Shown here: positions 8,559 through 17,099 of the stretch, one piece after another
Numbering within the stretch: position 1 is the stretch's first letter
Layout: every line of letters starts with the position of its first letter
From: Ligilactobacillus pabuli
GTDB taxonomy: Bacteria; Bacillota; Bacilli; Lactobacillales; Lactobacillaceae
DNA: 64,000 nt
Assembly (NCBI RefSeq): GCF_022836475.1
Contig: NZ_BQXH01000011.1
Coordinates: 1 to 64,000 of the forward strand
Direction: 5' to 3'
Translations under genes and position numbers: made by a program
The notes under the pieces: generated by a model
Seen by the model: the letters and a program-made list of their open reading frames with translations, nothing else
Databases searched by the model: none
What the model was told of the DNA's origin: nothing

Positions 8559-10376
8559 ATGTGTGGAATTGTTGGAGTTACGGGTCGTGAAAATGCAACA
8601 GAGATCTTGTTAAATGGTTTGAAAAAATTAGAGTATCGTGGCTATGATTCTGCGGGTATCTATGTTAGTGACAAAAATAGTGACGGTTACCTTGTTAAAG
8701 AACAGGGACGGATCGAAGACTTGCGTGCCGCTGTCGGCCCAGAGGTTCAAGGAACAACTGGGATCGGCCACACTCGCTGGGCAACTCATGGGGTACCAAG
8801 TCGTGCCAATGCTCATCCGCAAGTTTCTGCCGATGGTCGTTTTTACTTAGTTCATAACGGCATGATCGGTAACTTCCGTGAACTAAAGGAAGAATACTTA
8901 GCTGGAACTGAATTTGTCAGTGAAACAGATACTGAAGTGATCGTGCAATTGATTGCCCATTTTGTGGCTGAAGGTATGGCAACAAAAGAAGCCTTCACTC
9001 ATGTTTTGAGTTTGATCGATGAAACTTCATCATATGCTTTCTTGTTGATGGACAAAACACAAAAAGATACTTTGTTTGTCGCTAAAAAGAAGAGCCCACT
9101 CTTGATTGGGGTCGGTGACGGCTTTAACGTGGTCTGCAGTGATGCGATGGTCATGTTATCAGAAACTCATGATTTCATCGAACTAACAGACGGTGATGTT
9201 GTGACTGTAACACCAAGCTCCGTGGAAATTGAAGACGTGAATGGTCAGAGCGTAACTCGCCACCAGTTCCACGTGGATGATGACGCTAGTGCGTCTGAAA
9301 AGGGTGCTTATGAATTCTTTATGTTAAAAGAAATCGACGAGCAACCTGGTGTGATCCGTGGTTTGGAACAAACATACTTGGCTGAAGATGGTTCAGTTAA
9401 GCTGGCTGACGACATGATGAATGCACTCAACCAAGCAGACCGCTTATACATTGTGGCCGCAGGAACTAGCTACAACGCTGGTTTAGTTGGTAAGAGTATT
9501 TTTGAAAAACTAGCAGGTGTGCCGACTGAAGTTCATATTGCTTCTGAATTCGGCTATAACATGCCGCTGCTTTCGGACAAGCCGTTGTTTATCTTCTTGA
9601 CTCAAAGTGGGGAAACGGCCGACAGTCGTGAAGTTTTGTCGAAAGTCAATCAATTAGGTTATGAAAGTTTGACGATCACTAACGTTCCTAACTCCACCTT
9701 GTCACGTGAAGCAACTTACACGATGCTGCTGAATGCTGGCCCTGAAATTGCCGTTGCTTCTACTAAAGCCTACACAGCTCAAATCGCTGCTGAAACGATT
9801 TTGGCTAAAGGCTTGGGGATGTTGAAACAAACAGCTGCAGCTGCTGACTTTGAAACTGGCTTTGAATTAACTAAAGCCGCTAATGCGATCCAGTCATTAG
9901 TTGATCAAAAAGATGTGGTTGAAGGCTTGGCTCAAAAGTACTTGGGTACAACTCGGAATGCCTTTTACATTGGCCGTGGGATCGATTATCAAACAGCCAT
10001 TGAAGCTTCATTGAAGTTAAAAGAAGTTTCTTATGTTCAAACAGAAGGCTTTGCTTCCGGTGAATTAAAGCACGGGACAATTTCTTTGATTGAAGAAAAC
10101 ACACCAGTGATCGCAATCATCACTGATCCAAAGACAGCTGCTTTGACTCGCAGCAACGAACAAGAAGTTATTTCTCGTGGTGCTAGCGTGATCAACATTG
10201 TCGCTGAAGAATTGGCAACGGCTGAAGATCAGATCGTCTTGCCAGAAGTACACCCATTGTTAACACCACTCGCTGCAATTATTCCAGCACAATTGTTGGC
10301 ATACTACACCAGCAAGGAACGTGGTTATGACGTTGACAAGCCAAGAAACTTGGCCAAGAGTGTCACAGTTGAATAA
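8559..10376 (+). CDS. glmS: Glutamine--fructose-6-phosphate aminotransferase (isomerizing)
   Basis: Makes glucosamine-6-phosphate from fructose-6-phosphate and glutamine, the first step to UDP-GlcNAc for peptidoglycan. N-terminal class II glutaminase starts MCGIVG, with Cys2 as the nucleophile after Met removal, then RWATHG and HNG. Two SIS domains follow, with GTSYNAG, TQSGETADS and ASTKAYTAQ. The C terminus KPRNLAKSVTVE matches the typical DxPRNLAKSVTVE end. Length 605, normal. ATGGAGG lies about 11 bases before the ATG. The leader carries a candidate NagR site instead of the glmS ribozyme known from bacilli. Confidence 0.97.
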   Translation: MCGIVGVTGRENATEILLNGLKKLEYRGYDSAGIYVSDKNSDGYLVKEQGRIEDLRAAVGPEVQGTTGIGHTRWATHGVPSRANAHPQVSADGRFYLVHNGMIGNFRELKEEYLAGTEFVSETDTEVIVQLIAHFVAEGMATKEAFTHVLSLIDETSSYAFLLMDKTQKDTLFVAKKKSPLLIGVGDGFNVVCSDAMVMLSETHDFIELTDGDVVTVTPSSVEIEDVNGQSVTRHQFHVDDDASASEKGAYEFFMLKEIDEQPGVIRGLEQTYLAEDGSVKLADDMMNALNQADRLYIVAAGTSYNAGLVGKSIFEKLAGVPTEVHIASEFGYNMPLLSDKPLFIFLTQSGETADSREVLSKVNQLGYESLTITNVPNSTLSREATYTMLLNAGPEIAVASTKAYTAQIAAETILAKGLGMLKQTAAAADFETGFELTKAANAIQSLVDQKDVVEGLAQKYLGTTRNAFYIGRGIDYQTAIEASLKLKEVSYVQTEGFASGELKHGTISLIEENTPVIAIITDPKTAALTRSNEQEVISRGASVINIVAEELATAEDQIVLPEVHPLLTPLAAIIPAQLLAYYTSKERGYDVDKPRNLAKSVTVE

Positions 10377-10391
10377 TTAGTTTAAGAAAAA

Positions 10392-10433
10392 AGGGCTTCA
10401 GAAAATCGTAGTTGATTTTCTGAAGCTCTTTTT
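10392..10433. terminator. Intrinsic terminator between convergent glmS and msrA
   Basis: A 16-base arm at 10392-10407 (GGGCTTCAGAAAATC core) pairs with 10414-10429, followed by TTTTT. The A run on the left gives a T tract on the minus strand as well. Confidence 0.85.
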
Positions 10434-10441
10434 GGGTGCCG

Positions 10442-11272
10442 TTATTTATGTGGACCTTTAAAAAGAGCGCGCAGACGTCCCCGTAAATGCTGGAATAATA
10501 AAACCTGTTTCCGGGTTCGCTCTAGACGACGATATCTGGCTTTAAACTTTTGATAGAAGTTTTGGTGGTAATTTTCTGCCGGCCAAAATTTAGTGGCAGC
10601 TTCAATTCCAACCACGATGGGCGCCTTGTAGTGGTTAGACTGTTCCATCCGGTGCTTGTCAGCCTCAGCTAATTGGAGCTGGTGTTGATCAGTATAAAAA
10701 ATTACTGGGCGATAGTGGTCACCACGGTCATCAAATTGGCCACTTGCATCAGTTGGATCAATTAATTGCCAGTACGTCTGTAAGATGTCTTGGTATTTGA
10801 TCAAGCGAGAATCATAAATAATCTCAACTGCCTCGACGTAGCCGGTGTGGTCATGACTAACTTGTTCATAGCTAGGGTGGGGAGCTGTGCCGCCAATATA
10901 GCCAGAAATGACGGCTTTAACCCCAGTTCTGCGGTCAAAAGGTTCAACTAAACACCAAAAACATCCGCCTGAAAAAATTGCTCGTTCTTGAAAAGGTGGG
11001 TCTTTTTGATAATGAATGTCGTAGTTGAATTCCATTTGACCAGCTGGATTGCCAGTTAACTGCAGATAAAAATCAGCCATGTTAGCAGTGAGATTATTGC
11101 GCAAGGCCAAAGGACGTAATTCAACTTCTAGCCGCTCGAGGACAATTTTGCTATTTACCTGATTTTTCAAGGAGGTTTGTGCAGTCAGCAGTGCTTTTTT
11201 CTCCCAGTAATGGACAGTAGGGTCCTGTAAGAGAACTGCAAGCTTGGGTAAGACTGTTTGAGTCGTTAACAT
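10442..11272 (-). CDS. msrA: Peptide-methionine (S)-S-oxide reductase MsrA with N-terminal extension
   Basis: Reduces methionine-S-sulfoxide in proteins and free amino acid, protecting against oxidative damage. The MsrA core begins at about residue 97 with FSGGCFWC (catalytic Cys104), followed by GYIGG, SHDHTGYVEAV and FYTDQHQ, all family hallmarks. About 95 residues precede the core. They are predicted helical and contain no domain I recognise, so the 276-residue protein is clearly longer than a single-domain MsrA (about 170-180). The MsrB domain found fused to some MsrA proteins is absent. Start: AGGAG lies 9 bases before ATG 11272. Convergent with glmS. Confidence 0.9.
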   Translation of the reverse strand: MLTTQTVLPKLAVLLQDPTVHYWEKKALLTAQTSLKNQVNSKIVLERLEVELRPLALRNNLTANMADFYLQLTGNPAGQMEFNYDIHYQKDPPFQERAIFSGGCFWCLVEPFDRRTGVKAVISGYIGGTAPHPSYEQVSHDHTGYVEAVEIIYDSRLIKYQDILQTYWQLIDPTDASGQFDDRGDHYRPVIFYTDQHQLQLAEADKHRMEQSNHYKAPIVVGIEAATKFWPAENYHQNFYQKFKARYRRLERTRKQVLLFQHLRGRLRALFKGPHK

Positions 11273-11355
11273 TTGTTTCAGCTCCTGTTTGAACGGATAA
11301 GGTAGTTTATGCTATTGAGAATGAAAGTGGGTCTCCTGATTAAGACTTAGCTTTC

Positions 11356-12009
11356 TCACTTATCAAAATGAGAAAGCAATTTTTTCAGGAAAAACGGGGT
11401 CAGAATCATAATTAAAAATGGTATTACAAAAGTAATGTTAATAGCAATAAAATCTTGTAATTGTATTTTTTCAAGGCTGCTAGGATCGTTTTTGGAAATT
11501 GGGATTAGAAAGTCGAGGAAAATTGGCAAATACATGAAGCTATTAATTAATACAATACTACTTATTCCAATCACATAATGAACCATAGCAAAAGTTAAGG
11601 CTTGATTGTGTTTAAAGTATTTGCTTTGAGCTTGCTGGACAGTTTTTTTGTTAGTTTCAATGTCATGTTTTGCTTGGTTGAAGAGATAGAGTAAGATTGT
11701 TAATGCAATAGTAATTAGAATTAAGCCGAATGAATTAGGAATCACGGTTTCTGAAAAAGAATTTGGGAAAAGAAGGGGGACTAATTCTTTGGAGATGAAC
11801 CAACTAAATAAGAGCGAGATTATCAGCGGAATTCTACTTTTGAAATAGCCTTCTTCAATGGTGTTGCCGTTTAGATGGACACTTAAATCGGTTGCCATGA
11901 AAAAAATAGCAACTAATATTATGATTAACCACGAGAACAAGGTTGGTGTAGCACCTCCTTTTAATTGATGGGTATAGTCGTGTGAATTAAGCGAGAATTC
12001 ATTATGCAC
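11356..12009 (-). CDS. Membrane protein of unknown function, about five TM segments
   Basis: I do not recognise this 217-residue protein. After a hydrophilic N terminus of about 22 residues there are hydrophobic stretches near residues 24-40, 62-80, 90-108, 143-165 and 190-208. A charged, lysine-rich loop (about 112-135) probably faces the cytoplasm. It is the last of three minus-strand membrane-protein genes in an AT-rich patch (11.35-12.5 kb) that differs in composition from the housekeeping genes on each side. A hairpin TTTCTCA/TGAGAAA overlaps its stop codon but lacks a T tract. Function unknown; accessory or rapidly evolving by appearance. Confidence 0.6.
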   Translation of the reverse strand: MHNEFSLNSHDYTHQLKGGATPTLFSWLIIILVAIFFMATDLSVHLNGNTIEEGYFKSRIPLIISLLFSWFISKELVPLLFPNSFSETVIPNSFGLILITIALTILLYLFNQAKHDIETNKKTVQQAQSKYFKHNQALTFAMVHYVIGISSIVLINSFMYLPIFLDFLIPISKNDPSSLEKIQLQDFIAINITFVIPFLIMILTPFFLKKLLSHFDK

Positions 12010-12038
12010 TAATGGACCCTCGAAAAAGGTAAATAAAA

Positions 12039-12305
12039 TTATTTTTGTGAAAGTAAAATGGAAAGTAGGCTTAGTAAAATAGAAAATATACTGGAACCAT
12101 ACAAGCCAATTATTTTCATTTTTTCCAGAGGTGCCGAGCTATTTAAAGTTGGATCTTTTTTTATGTCATATTTTTTAAGCGCTTTTAGCTCAATAATATG
12201 TGTAACAAGCATTATGAACAAAAATAAAAAAAGAAGTGCATCGAATATTAAAGCTAGAGATAAATTTCTTTTGACAAGTAATGTGTATAACGTAATTAAG
12301 ACCAC
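12039..12305 (-). CDS. Small membrane protein, unknown
   Basis: An 88-residue open frame starting GTG, with two hydrophobic segments (about residues 15-38 and 66-86) around a charged middle (KALKKYDIKKDPT). No strong ribosome binding site precedes the GTG. It starts 8 bases after the stop of the 60-residue upstream frame and in a different frame, so the two could also be one gene broken by a frameshift. Moderately uncertain as a real gene. Confidence 0.4.
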   Translation of the reverse strand: MVLITLYTLLVKRNLSLALIFDALLFLFLFIMLVTHIIELKALKKYDIKKDPTLNSSAPLEKMKIIGLYGSSIFSILLSLLSILLSQK

Positions 12306-12313
12306 ACCTAACC

Positions 12314-12496
12314 CTAACAGTAGACAAAGATAGCGAATCTTTTTAACTCTTTGAAAAAAAGGCAGGTGTTTTCCGTAAAAATTGGGGTTTTATTTTGTAC
12401 CGTAATTTTCTTAATTAATTTCTTTTCTTTTCTTTTTGGAATAAGAAATAGAAAGGCAAAAACAAGAAGAAGAACAAGAAGTAAAAGCATTAACAT
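12314..12496 (-). CDS. Short membrane peptide, unknown
   Basis: A 60-residue product starting with a leucine-rich hydrophobic stretch (about residues 1-20), then a basic segment KRKEKKLIKK. GAAAGGATTGA is well placed before the ATG, which supports translation. First gene of the three-gene minus-strand group ending at 11356. A single N-terminal TM with a basic cytoplasmic tail also fits a truncated version of a longer protein continued in the next frame. Confidence 0.45.
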   Translation of the reverse strand: MLMLLLLVLLLVFAFLFLIPKRKEKKLIKKITVQNKTPIFTENTCLFFKELKRFAIFVYC

Positions 12497-12528
12497 TCAA
12501 TCCTTTCTTAACATGATTTAGTCTTGCA

Positions 12529-12571
12529 CAAATGAAAAGCAAAAGCAACACATAAAAAATGTTGCTTTTGC
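12529..12571 (-). terminator. Intrinsic terminator (minus strand) after the 51-residue peptide gene
   Basis: A 12-bp perfect stem, arms 12539-12550 and 12560-12571 (GCAAAAGCAACA/TGTTGCTTTTGC), followed on the minus strand by TTTTCATTT. It separates the small peptide gene from the membrane-protein genes downstream. Confidence 0.8.
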
Positions 12572-12578
12572 GTAATTC

Positions 12579-12734
12579 TTAGGCGACAGCTAATAGTAAC
12601 AACAGTCCTCCAAGAACACTAACCATGACAAAAGACGATTCTGCTTCCACGGGAATTGCTTCTAGCATGCTAGACAATAATGTTGCTGTATAGTGTTCTA
12701 AATTTGCGGCATATTGCTTAGTATTTTTTGCCAT
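12579..12734 (-). CDS. 51-residue hydrophobic small protein, unknown
   Basis: Open frame from ATG 12734 to TAA 12579. The N-terminal half is polar with an acidic stretch (EAIPVEAESS). The C-terminal 17 residues (VMVSVLGGLLLLLAVA) form one membrane segment running to the end. It is followed immediately by a dedicated terminator, which supports a real transcription unit. Against it, only a weak GG-containing sequence (GATTGGAA) precedes the ATG and no clear promoter is seen. Its upstream region is shared with nagB and contains the NagR-type operators. It could be a signalling, toxin-like or regulatory membrane peptide; no homolog is recognised. Confidence 0.45.
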   Translation of the reverse strand: MAKNTKQYAANLEHYTATLLSSMLEAIPVEAESSFVMVSVLGGLLLLLAVA

Positions 12735-12786
12735 ATTGAATTATTCCAATCGTTTAAAAATTTTTTTCAGATTTAAGTCTTTTTGC

Positions 12787-12815
12787 TTGCATTATTGGTC
12801 TATATCAATTACAAT
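12787..12815 (+). promoter_or_regulatory. nagB promoter
   Basis: TTGCAT (12787-12792), 17-base spacer, TACAAT (12810-12815). The spacer is filled exactly by the first NagR-type operator. Confidence 0.7.
12794..12809. promoter_or_regulatory. NagR/YvoA-type operator 1 (dre site)
   Basis: ATTGGTCTATATCAAT matches the GntR/HutC-family consensus ATTGGTCTAGACCAAT at 14 of 16 positions. It occupies the spacer between -35 and -10 of nagB. Confidence 0.7.
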
Positions 12816-12829
12816 TGGGCTATACCAAT
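12814..12829. promoter_or_regulatory. NagR/YvoA-type operator 2 (dre site)
   Basis: ATTGGGCTATACCAAT is the second near-palindromic copy, also 14 of 16 to consensus. Its centre is exactly 20 bp from operator 1, two helical turns, so two dimers would bind the same face across the -10 and start site. Induction by glucosamine-6-P or GlcNAc-6-P is expected from the family. Confidence 0.7.
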
Positions 12830-12854
12830 AAAATAGAGATGGAGGTCATCAGCG

Positions 12855-13562
12855 ATGAAAGTTATCGTTACAAAAAATCAACAAGAAGCCGGCGTAGAAG
12901 GGTACCAGGTCTTTAAAGAAGCAGTTGAAAAGGGCGCTAAGGTGTTTGGCCTAGCAACAGGTTCAACTCCAATCACGACTTACGAGGAAATTATCAAGAG
13001 TGATTTGGACTTCTCTGATTGTACTTCAATTAACTTGGACGAATATGTGGGAATCAGCCCAGATAACGACCAAAGTTACCAGTATTTCATGAATGAACAT
13101 CTTTTCTCAAAGAAGCCATTCAAACAATCATACCTGCCCAACGGCTTGGCTGAAGATCCAGAAGCAGAAACAGTTCGTTACAACCAGATCATCGCTGATA
13201 ACCCAATCGATTTACAGCTCTTAGGAATTGGCCGAAATGCTCATATCGGCTTTAACGAACCCGGAACATCCTTTGAATTAGAAACACATGTTGCTGATTT
13301 AACGGATTCAACGATCGAAGCTAACTCACGCTTCTTTGAACATGTTGAAGATGTGCCTAAGCAAGCTTATTCAATGGGTATCGGTTCAATTATGAAGTCT
13401 AAACAGATCATTATTGAAGCTTTCGGTGCCGAAAAAGCTGATGCCGTGGCTAAAATGATCGAAGGGCCAGTGACAGAAGATGTTCCTGCAAGTATCTTGC
13501 AACAACATCCAAATGTCGTTGTTCTATTGGACGAAGCGGCAGCTGCTAAATTAAGCAAATAA
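12855..13562 (+). CDS. nagB: Glucosamine-6-phosphate deaminase
   Basis: Converts glucosamine-6-phosphate to fructose-6-phosphate and ammonia, the reverse flux to GlmS. Substrate-binding ATGSTP is at about residues 35-40. The catalytic aspartate lies in the SINLDEYVG block, and [14 protein letters not shown] carries the catalytic histidine. Length 235, the short Gram-positive form without the C-terminal extension of the E. coli enzyme. GGAGG lies 9 bases before the ATG. Controlled by tandem operators over its promoter and closed by a terminator, so monocistronic. Confidence 0.95.
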   Translation: MKVIVTKNQQEAGVEGYQVFKEAVEKGAKVFGLATGSTPITTYEEIIKSDLDFSDCTSINLDEYVGISPDNDQSYQYFMNEHLFSKKPFKQSYLPNGLAEDPEAETVRYNQIIADNPIDLQLLGIGRNAHIGFNEPGTSFELETHVADLTDSTIEANSRFFEHVEDVPKQAYSMGIGSIMKSKQIIIEAFGAEKADAVAKMIEGPVTEDVPASILQQHPNVVVLLDEAAAAKLSK

Positions 13563-13578
13563 AATAAATTAACACCAA

Positions 13579-13643
13579 AGACTCCACGCTGGAGCTAAGA
13601 GCAAGTGACTTTAACTTGCCTAACCAGTGTGGGGCCTTTTTTT
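13579..13643 (+). terminator. Intrinsic terminator after nagB
   Basis: GACTCCACGCTGG pairs with CCAGTGTGGGGCC (one mismatch, two G-U), with an inner GCAAG/CTTGC hairpin, then seven T. Confidence 0.8.
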
Positions 13644-13741
13644 GTTGCACGAGAAGTTTTCTGGATACGTGGCTGCTTTCAAGCATAGTTCGTGTTTTAA
13701 CTGTTGAATGCGCTTAATTTAAATAAAATTTAAAATATACT

Positions 13742-13769
13742 TTGTAAACATGAACAATTAATGTATAAT
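13742..13769 (+). promoter_or_regulatory. Promoter of the adenine permease-deaminase unit
   Basis: TATAAT at 13764-13769 with TTGTAA 16 bases upstream (13742-13747). No purine riboswitch fold is visible between the nagB terminator and the start codon. Confidence 0.5.
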
Positions 13770-13807
13770 GAGTTATCGAAGTTAGCAAATTTAGGAGGGT
13801 TCAACAG

Positions 13808-15142
13808 GTGTTAGAGAAATTTTTTAAACTTAAGGAACGAAAGACGAACGTTCGCACAGAATTAGTAGCCGGATTAACAACTTTTATGGCGATGGCCTAC
13901 GTCTTAGTAGTCCAGCCCAGCTCAGTCATGGGCTTTGGATCTGCAGCAACCTTCACAGATATTAATGGTGTGGTAATTTCACGTGGAGCTTTAGTGGTAT
14001 TAACTGCTTTTGTTTCCGGCTTGATGACCTTGATCATGGGGTGTTTTGCCAATTTGCCATTCGCACTTTCAACTGGGATGGGAACCAACTTCATGTTGGG
14101 GGCTTTGATCCAATCAGGCAAAATGTCATTTGGAAATGCGATGGTCGTAGTTTTGATCAGTGGTTTCATTTTCGTGATTCTGACAGCTTTCGGAATTCGC
14201 GATGTAATCGTTAAAGCTATTCCATTTAATATTAAAACTTCAATCGGGGTCGCAATTGGCTTTTTCATTGCATACTTAGGTTTTAAAAACTCTGGCATTG
14301 GTAATTATAAAGATGGGATCAGCTTGGGAAACTTTACTGATCCGCACGTTTTTCTCGCTGTTTTAGGCTTGATATTAATTGCAATTTTAACTTTATATAA
14401 GGTTCCTGGCGCATTATTGATTGGAATCATCGCAATCACAATTGCTGGGATCCCATTTGGGGTAACTCAAGTTCCTCATCACCTATTCGGTGTACCTCAC
14501 ATTAGCGAGATTACTCCGTTGACATTCTCCTTCGATATGCATGGGATGTTTAATGGAACCACGCTAGTCTTGATATTTATTGCGTTTTTTGGCGACTTTT
14601 TCTCAACTTTAGGCACAGTTTTAGGTGTGAGTGAAAAAGCCGGCTTGTTAGATGAAAATGGTAACTTACCTAATATTCAGAAACCATTTGTGGTTGACTC
14701 AATTGGGACTGTTGTTGGTGGTTTGTTAGGTTGTACTTCCTTTGGGACGTTCGTGGAATCATCTGCCGGGGTTCAAGCCGGTGGCCGGACTGGGTTGACA
14801 TCCGTTTCAACTGCTTTTCTATTTTTCATCTCTATCATTATTTCACCAATTTTCTTGATGATCCCAGACGCTGCAACTAGCCCAGTGTTGATTTTTGTAG
14901 GTTATAGCATGATTTCATCAATTACTAATATTGACTTTAGTGACTTTAAAGAATCATTTGGACCATTTGTGATGGTCATTTTCACAGCTTTTGCTGGGGG
15001 AATTGCTGCTGGAATCAGTGCCGGAATTTTGGCTGATGTTGCAGTGAAGACTTTTGCTCAACGAGGCAAAGTTGAAAAAGCTGTTCACCCGATCATGTAT
15101 GCAATGTGCATTCCGTTGATGATTTATTTCGTCTTCAACTAA
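13808..15142 (+). CDS. NCS2/AzgA-type purine permease, probably adenine (hypoxanthine/guanine possible)
   Basis: Cytoplasmic-membrane proton symporter for nucleobases with about 12-14 hydrophobic segments over 444 residues. The opening LEKFFKLKERKTNVRTELVAGLTTFMAMAYVLVVQP is typical of the AzgA/PbuG group. GMGTNF and TSFGTFVESSAGVQAGGRTGLTS carry the two substrate-site half-motifs of the fold. Start GTG 13808 is used because AGGAGGG lies 8 bases upstream. The next gene, 50 bases on, is adenine deaminase, so adenine is the most likely substrate (inference from context). Confidence 0.85.
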   Translation: MLEKFFKLKERKTNVRTELVAGLTTFMAMAYVLVVQPSSVMGFGSAATFTDINGVVISRGALVVLTAFVSGLMTLIMGCFANLPFALSTGMGTNFMLGALIQSGKMSFGNAMVVVLISGFIFVILTAFGIRDVIVKAIPFNIKTSIGVAIGFFIAYLGFKNSGIGNYKDGISLGNFTDPHVFLAVLGLILIAILTLYKVPGALLIGIIAITIAGIPFGVTQVPHHLFGVPHISEITPLTFSFDMHGMFNGTTLVLIFIAFFGDFFSTLGTVLGVSEKAGLLDENGNLPNIQKPFVVDSIGTVVGGLLGCTSFGTFVESSAGVQAGGRTGLTSVSTAFLFFISIIISPIFLMIPDAATSPVLIFVGYSMISSITNIDFSDFKESFGPFVMVIFTAFAGGIAAGISAGILADVAVKTFAQRGKVEKAVHPIMYAMCIPLMIYFVFN

Positions 15143-15193
15143 CCAGAAAAGCACTTGCTAGAACTAACTTAAAATTTGGAGGAAGAATTAACT

Positions 15194-16978
15194 ATGAAAA
15201 GAATTGCAACACCAGACCGCAGAGAACTTTTGAAAGCAGCTTTAGGGACGATCAAGACCGACTTGGCGGTTAAAAACGCTCAATATTTGAACTTGTTTAC
15301 TGGCGAAAAATACCCAGCCACAATTTTCATCCATCACGGTTTTGTTGTTCACGTCGAGGACAAAGACCTTGAAGCAGGTTTAGATAACGTCACAGAAGTT
15401 GTTGATGCCAAGGGTGCTTACATTGTTCCGGGCCTGATCGATGCACATGTCCATATCGAAAGTTCAATGCTGACTCCAAGAAATTTTGCTGAAGCAGTCA
15501 TCCCAACTGGGACAACAACAGTTGTAACTGACCCGCATGAAGTTGCTAACGTCGCTGGTGAAGAAGCCGTTCGCTATATGCATGATGCTGGTTTGGACCT
15601 GCCAATGAGACAGTGGATCAATATTCCTTCTTCTGTTCCAGCAGTTCCAGGCTTAGAAGAAGCAGGGGCAGAATTTGACGCAAGTGTAATCGACCGTTTG
15701 GCAAAATTACCAAATGTGATCGGTCTGGCAGAAATGATGGACTATAAGGGTGTTGAACTAGGCAGCGACCGGACGATTTCCATGATCGAAGCTGCTGAAC
15801 GTAATGGCTTATATGTTCAAGGACATGTTCCGAATGAATTTGGCCGGAACTTGAGTGCCTATGTAGTTGGAGGGCCAACAACCGACCATGAAACTCGAAC
15901 AGCTGCAGAAGCAAAAAGTAAGTTGCGTAGTGGTTTATACTTAGATGCCAGAGAATCTTCGATGGCTAAAAATATTGCGGAAATTTGGCAGGGAGTCAAG
16001 GATTTGCCATGGCGTGATCGCTTAGCTTTATGTACTGATGATCGTGAAGCTGCTGACCTGCTAACAAGTGGACATTTGAATCATGTTGTGCAACAAGTTA
16101 TTGCAAATGGGATGCCTGCAATTGAAGCAGTTCGTGCCAGTTCACTGCATGCTGCTGAAGAACTTGGTGTGACTAACTTGGGCGCTATCGCTCCTGGTTA
16201 CGTTGCTGATTTTCTTTTGGTGCGTGACTTAGCCGAATTTAAACCAGAACAAGTTTACTTTGGTGGTAAATTAGTAGCTGAAAACGGCAAAATGGTTGCT
16301 CCAATTGAACCAAAGCTGTTTGAAATCGAAACTAGAAATACGGTTAATATTTTGCCACTTGAATTGGAAGACTTCCAATTGAATGCGCCAAATGGCCAAC
16401 AAGACGGTACGGTTAAGATCAACGTCCCAACTTATACTGACTACAATGACTCAATGACTCGTTTACAAGTCGAAGAATTACCAGTTAAAGATGGAATTGT
16501 AGATATTAGTGCAGACCCTGACCTAGCTTATGTCATTACAGTTAATCGTTATGGTAAAGCAAACAAAACGGTTGGTTTGATCCGTCATTTCGGGGGGGTT
16601 GAAGGTGCGGTCGGCAGTACAGTTGCCCATGATCACCACAATATGATGATTGTTTACCGCTTCCCAGCAGCTGCCAAACGTGTCTATGAAGCACTGGTTG
16701 AATGTGGTGGCGGAATTAGTTGTTCCGATGAAACCCACTTATTAAAGACTCTTGAATTACCAGTCTTTGGCTTGATGACTTCCAAAAATGCCGTTGAAAC
16801 TGCCCAAGAAGGCGAAGCAATGAAAAAGGTTCTCCAAGGAATTGGTTTAGATACTTTGAACCCATTATTACGGATCGTAACCTTAGGCTTGACAGTTATT
16901 CCTGAATTTAAATATAGTGATTTAGGTTTAGTAGATGTCTTAGCAAGTAAGTTAATGCCTGTTTTTCCAGAACAGTAA
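15194..16978 (+). CDS. ade: Adenine deaminase
   Basis: Deaminates adenine to hypoxanthine for purine salvage. Amidohydrolase fold: N-terminal small beta domain, then metal-binding HVHIESS after the IVPGLIDA strand. VTDPHEVANV, GHVPN and the late CTDDRE metal aspartate region follow. The C-terminal domain has HDHHNM and CGGGISCSDE, as in the bacillal Ade family. Length 594, normal. The start is ATG 15194, with GGAGGAAG 8 bases upstream; a TTG six codons earlier overlaps the ribosome binding site. Forms a two-gene operon with the permease. Confidence 0.94.
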   Translation: MKRIATPDRRELLKAALGTIKTDLAVKNAQYLNLFTGEKYPATIFIHHGFVVHVEDKDLEAGLDNVTEVVDAKGAYIVPGLIDAHVHIESSMLTPRNFAEAVIPTGTTTVVTDPHEVANVAGEEAVRYMHDAGLDLPMRQWINIPSSVPAVPGLEEAGAEFDASVIDRLAKLPNVIGLAEMMDYKGVELGSDRTISMIEAAERNGLYVQGHVPNEFGRNLSAYVVGGPTTDHETRTAAEAKSKLRSGLYLDARESSMAKNIAEIWQGVKDLPWRDRLALCTDDREAADLLTSGHLNHVVQQVIANGMPAIEAVRASSLHAAEELGVTNLGAIAPGYVADFLLVRDLAEFKPEQVYFGGKLVAENGKMVAPIEPKLFEIETRNTVNILPLELEDFQLNAPNGQQDGTVKINVPTYTDYNDSMTRLQVEELPVKDGIVDISADPDLAYVITVNRYGKANKTVGLIRHFGGVEGAVGSTVAHDHHNMMIVYRFPAAAKRVYEALVECGGGISCSDETHLLKTLELPVFGLMTSKNAVETAQEGEAMKKVLQGIGLDTLNPLLRIVTLGLTVIPEFKYSDLGLVDVLASKLMPVFPEQ

Positions 16979-16988
16979 AGAAAATTTT

Positions 16989-17047
16989 GCATAAAGTAAA
17001 GCAGCTTGAAGCTAGGGGACTTCAAGCTGCTTTACTTTATTTTTTTA
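16989..17047. terminator. Strong terminator between ade and the GNAT gene
   Basis: A 21-bp perfect stem built from AAGTAAAGCAGCTTGAAG and its complement around CTAGGGGA, ending in a run of T at about 17038-17047; the A-rich 5' flank lets it act on both strands. Confidence 0.88.
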
Positions 17048-17099
17048 GGGAAAGTTAGTGGAAATAAAAATTCCCCATTTGTATTTGGGTGTAGACTGG

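Noticed and set aside
13644-13807. Purine riboswitch before the adenine permease
   Set aside because: The conserved core of the purine aptamer could not be found between the nagB terminator and the start codon.
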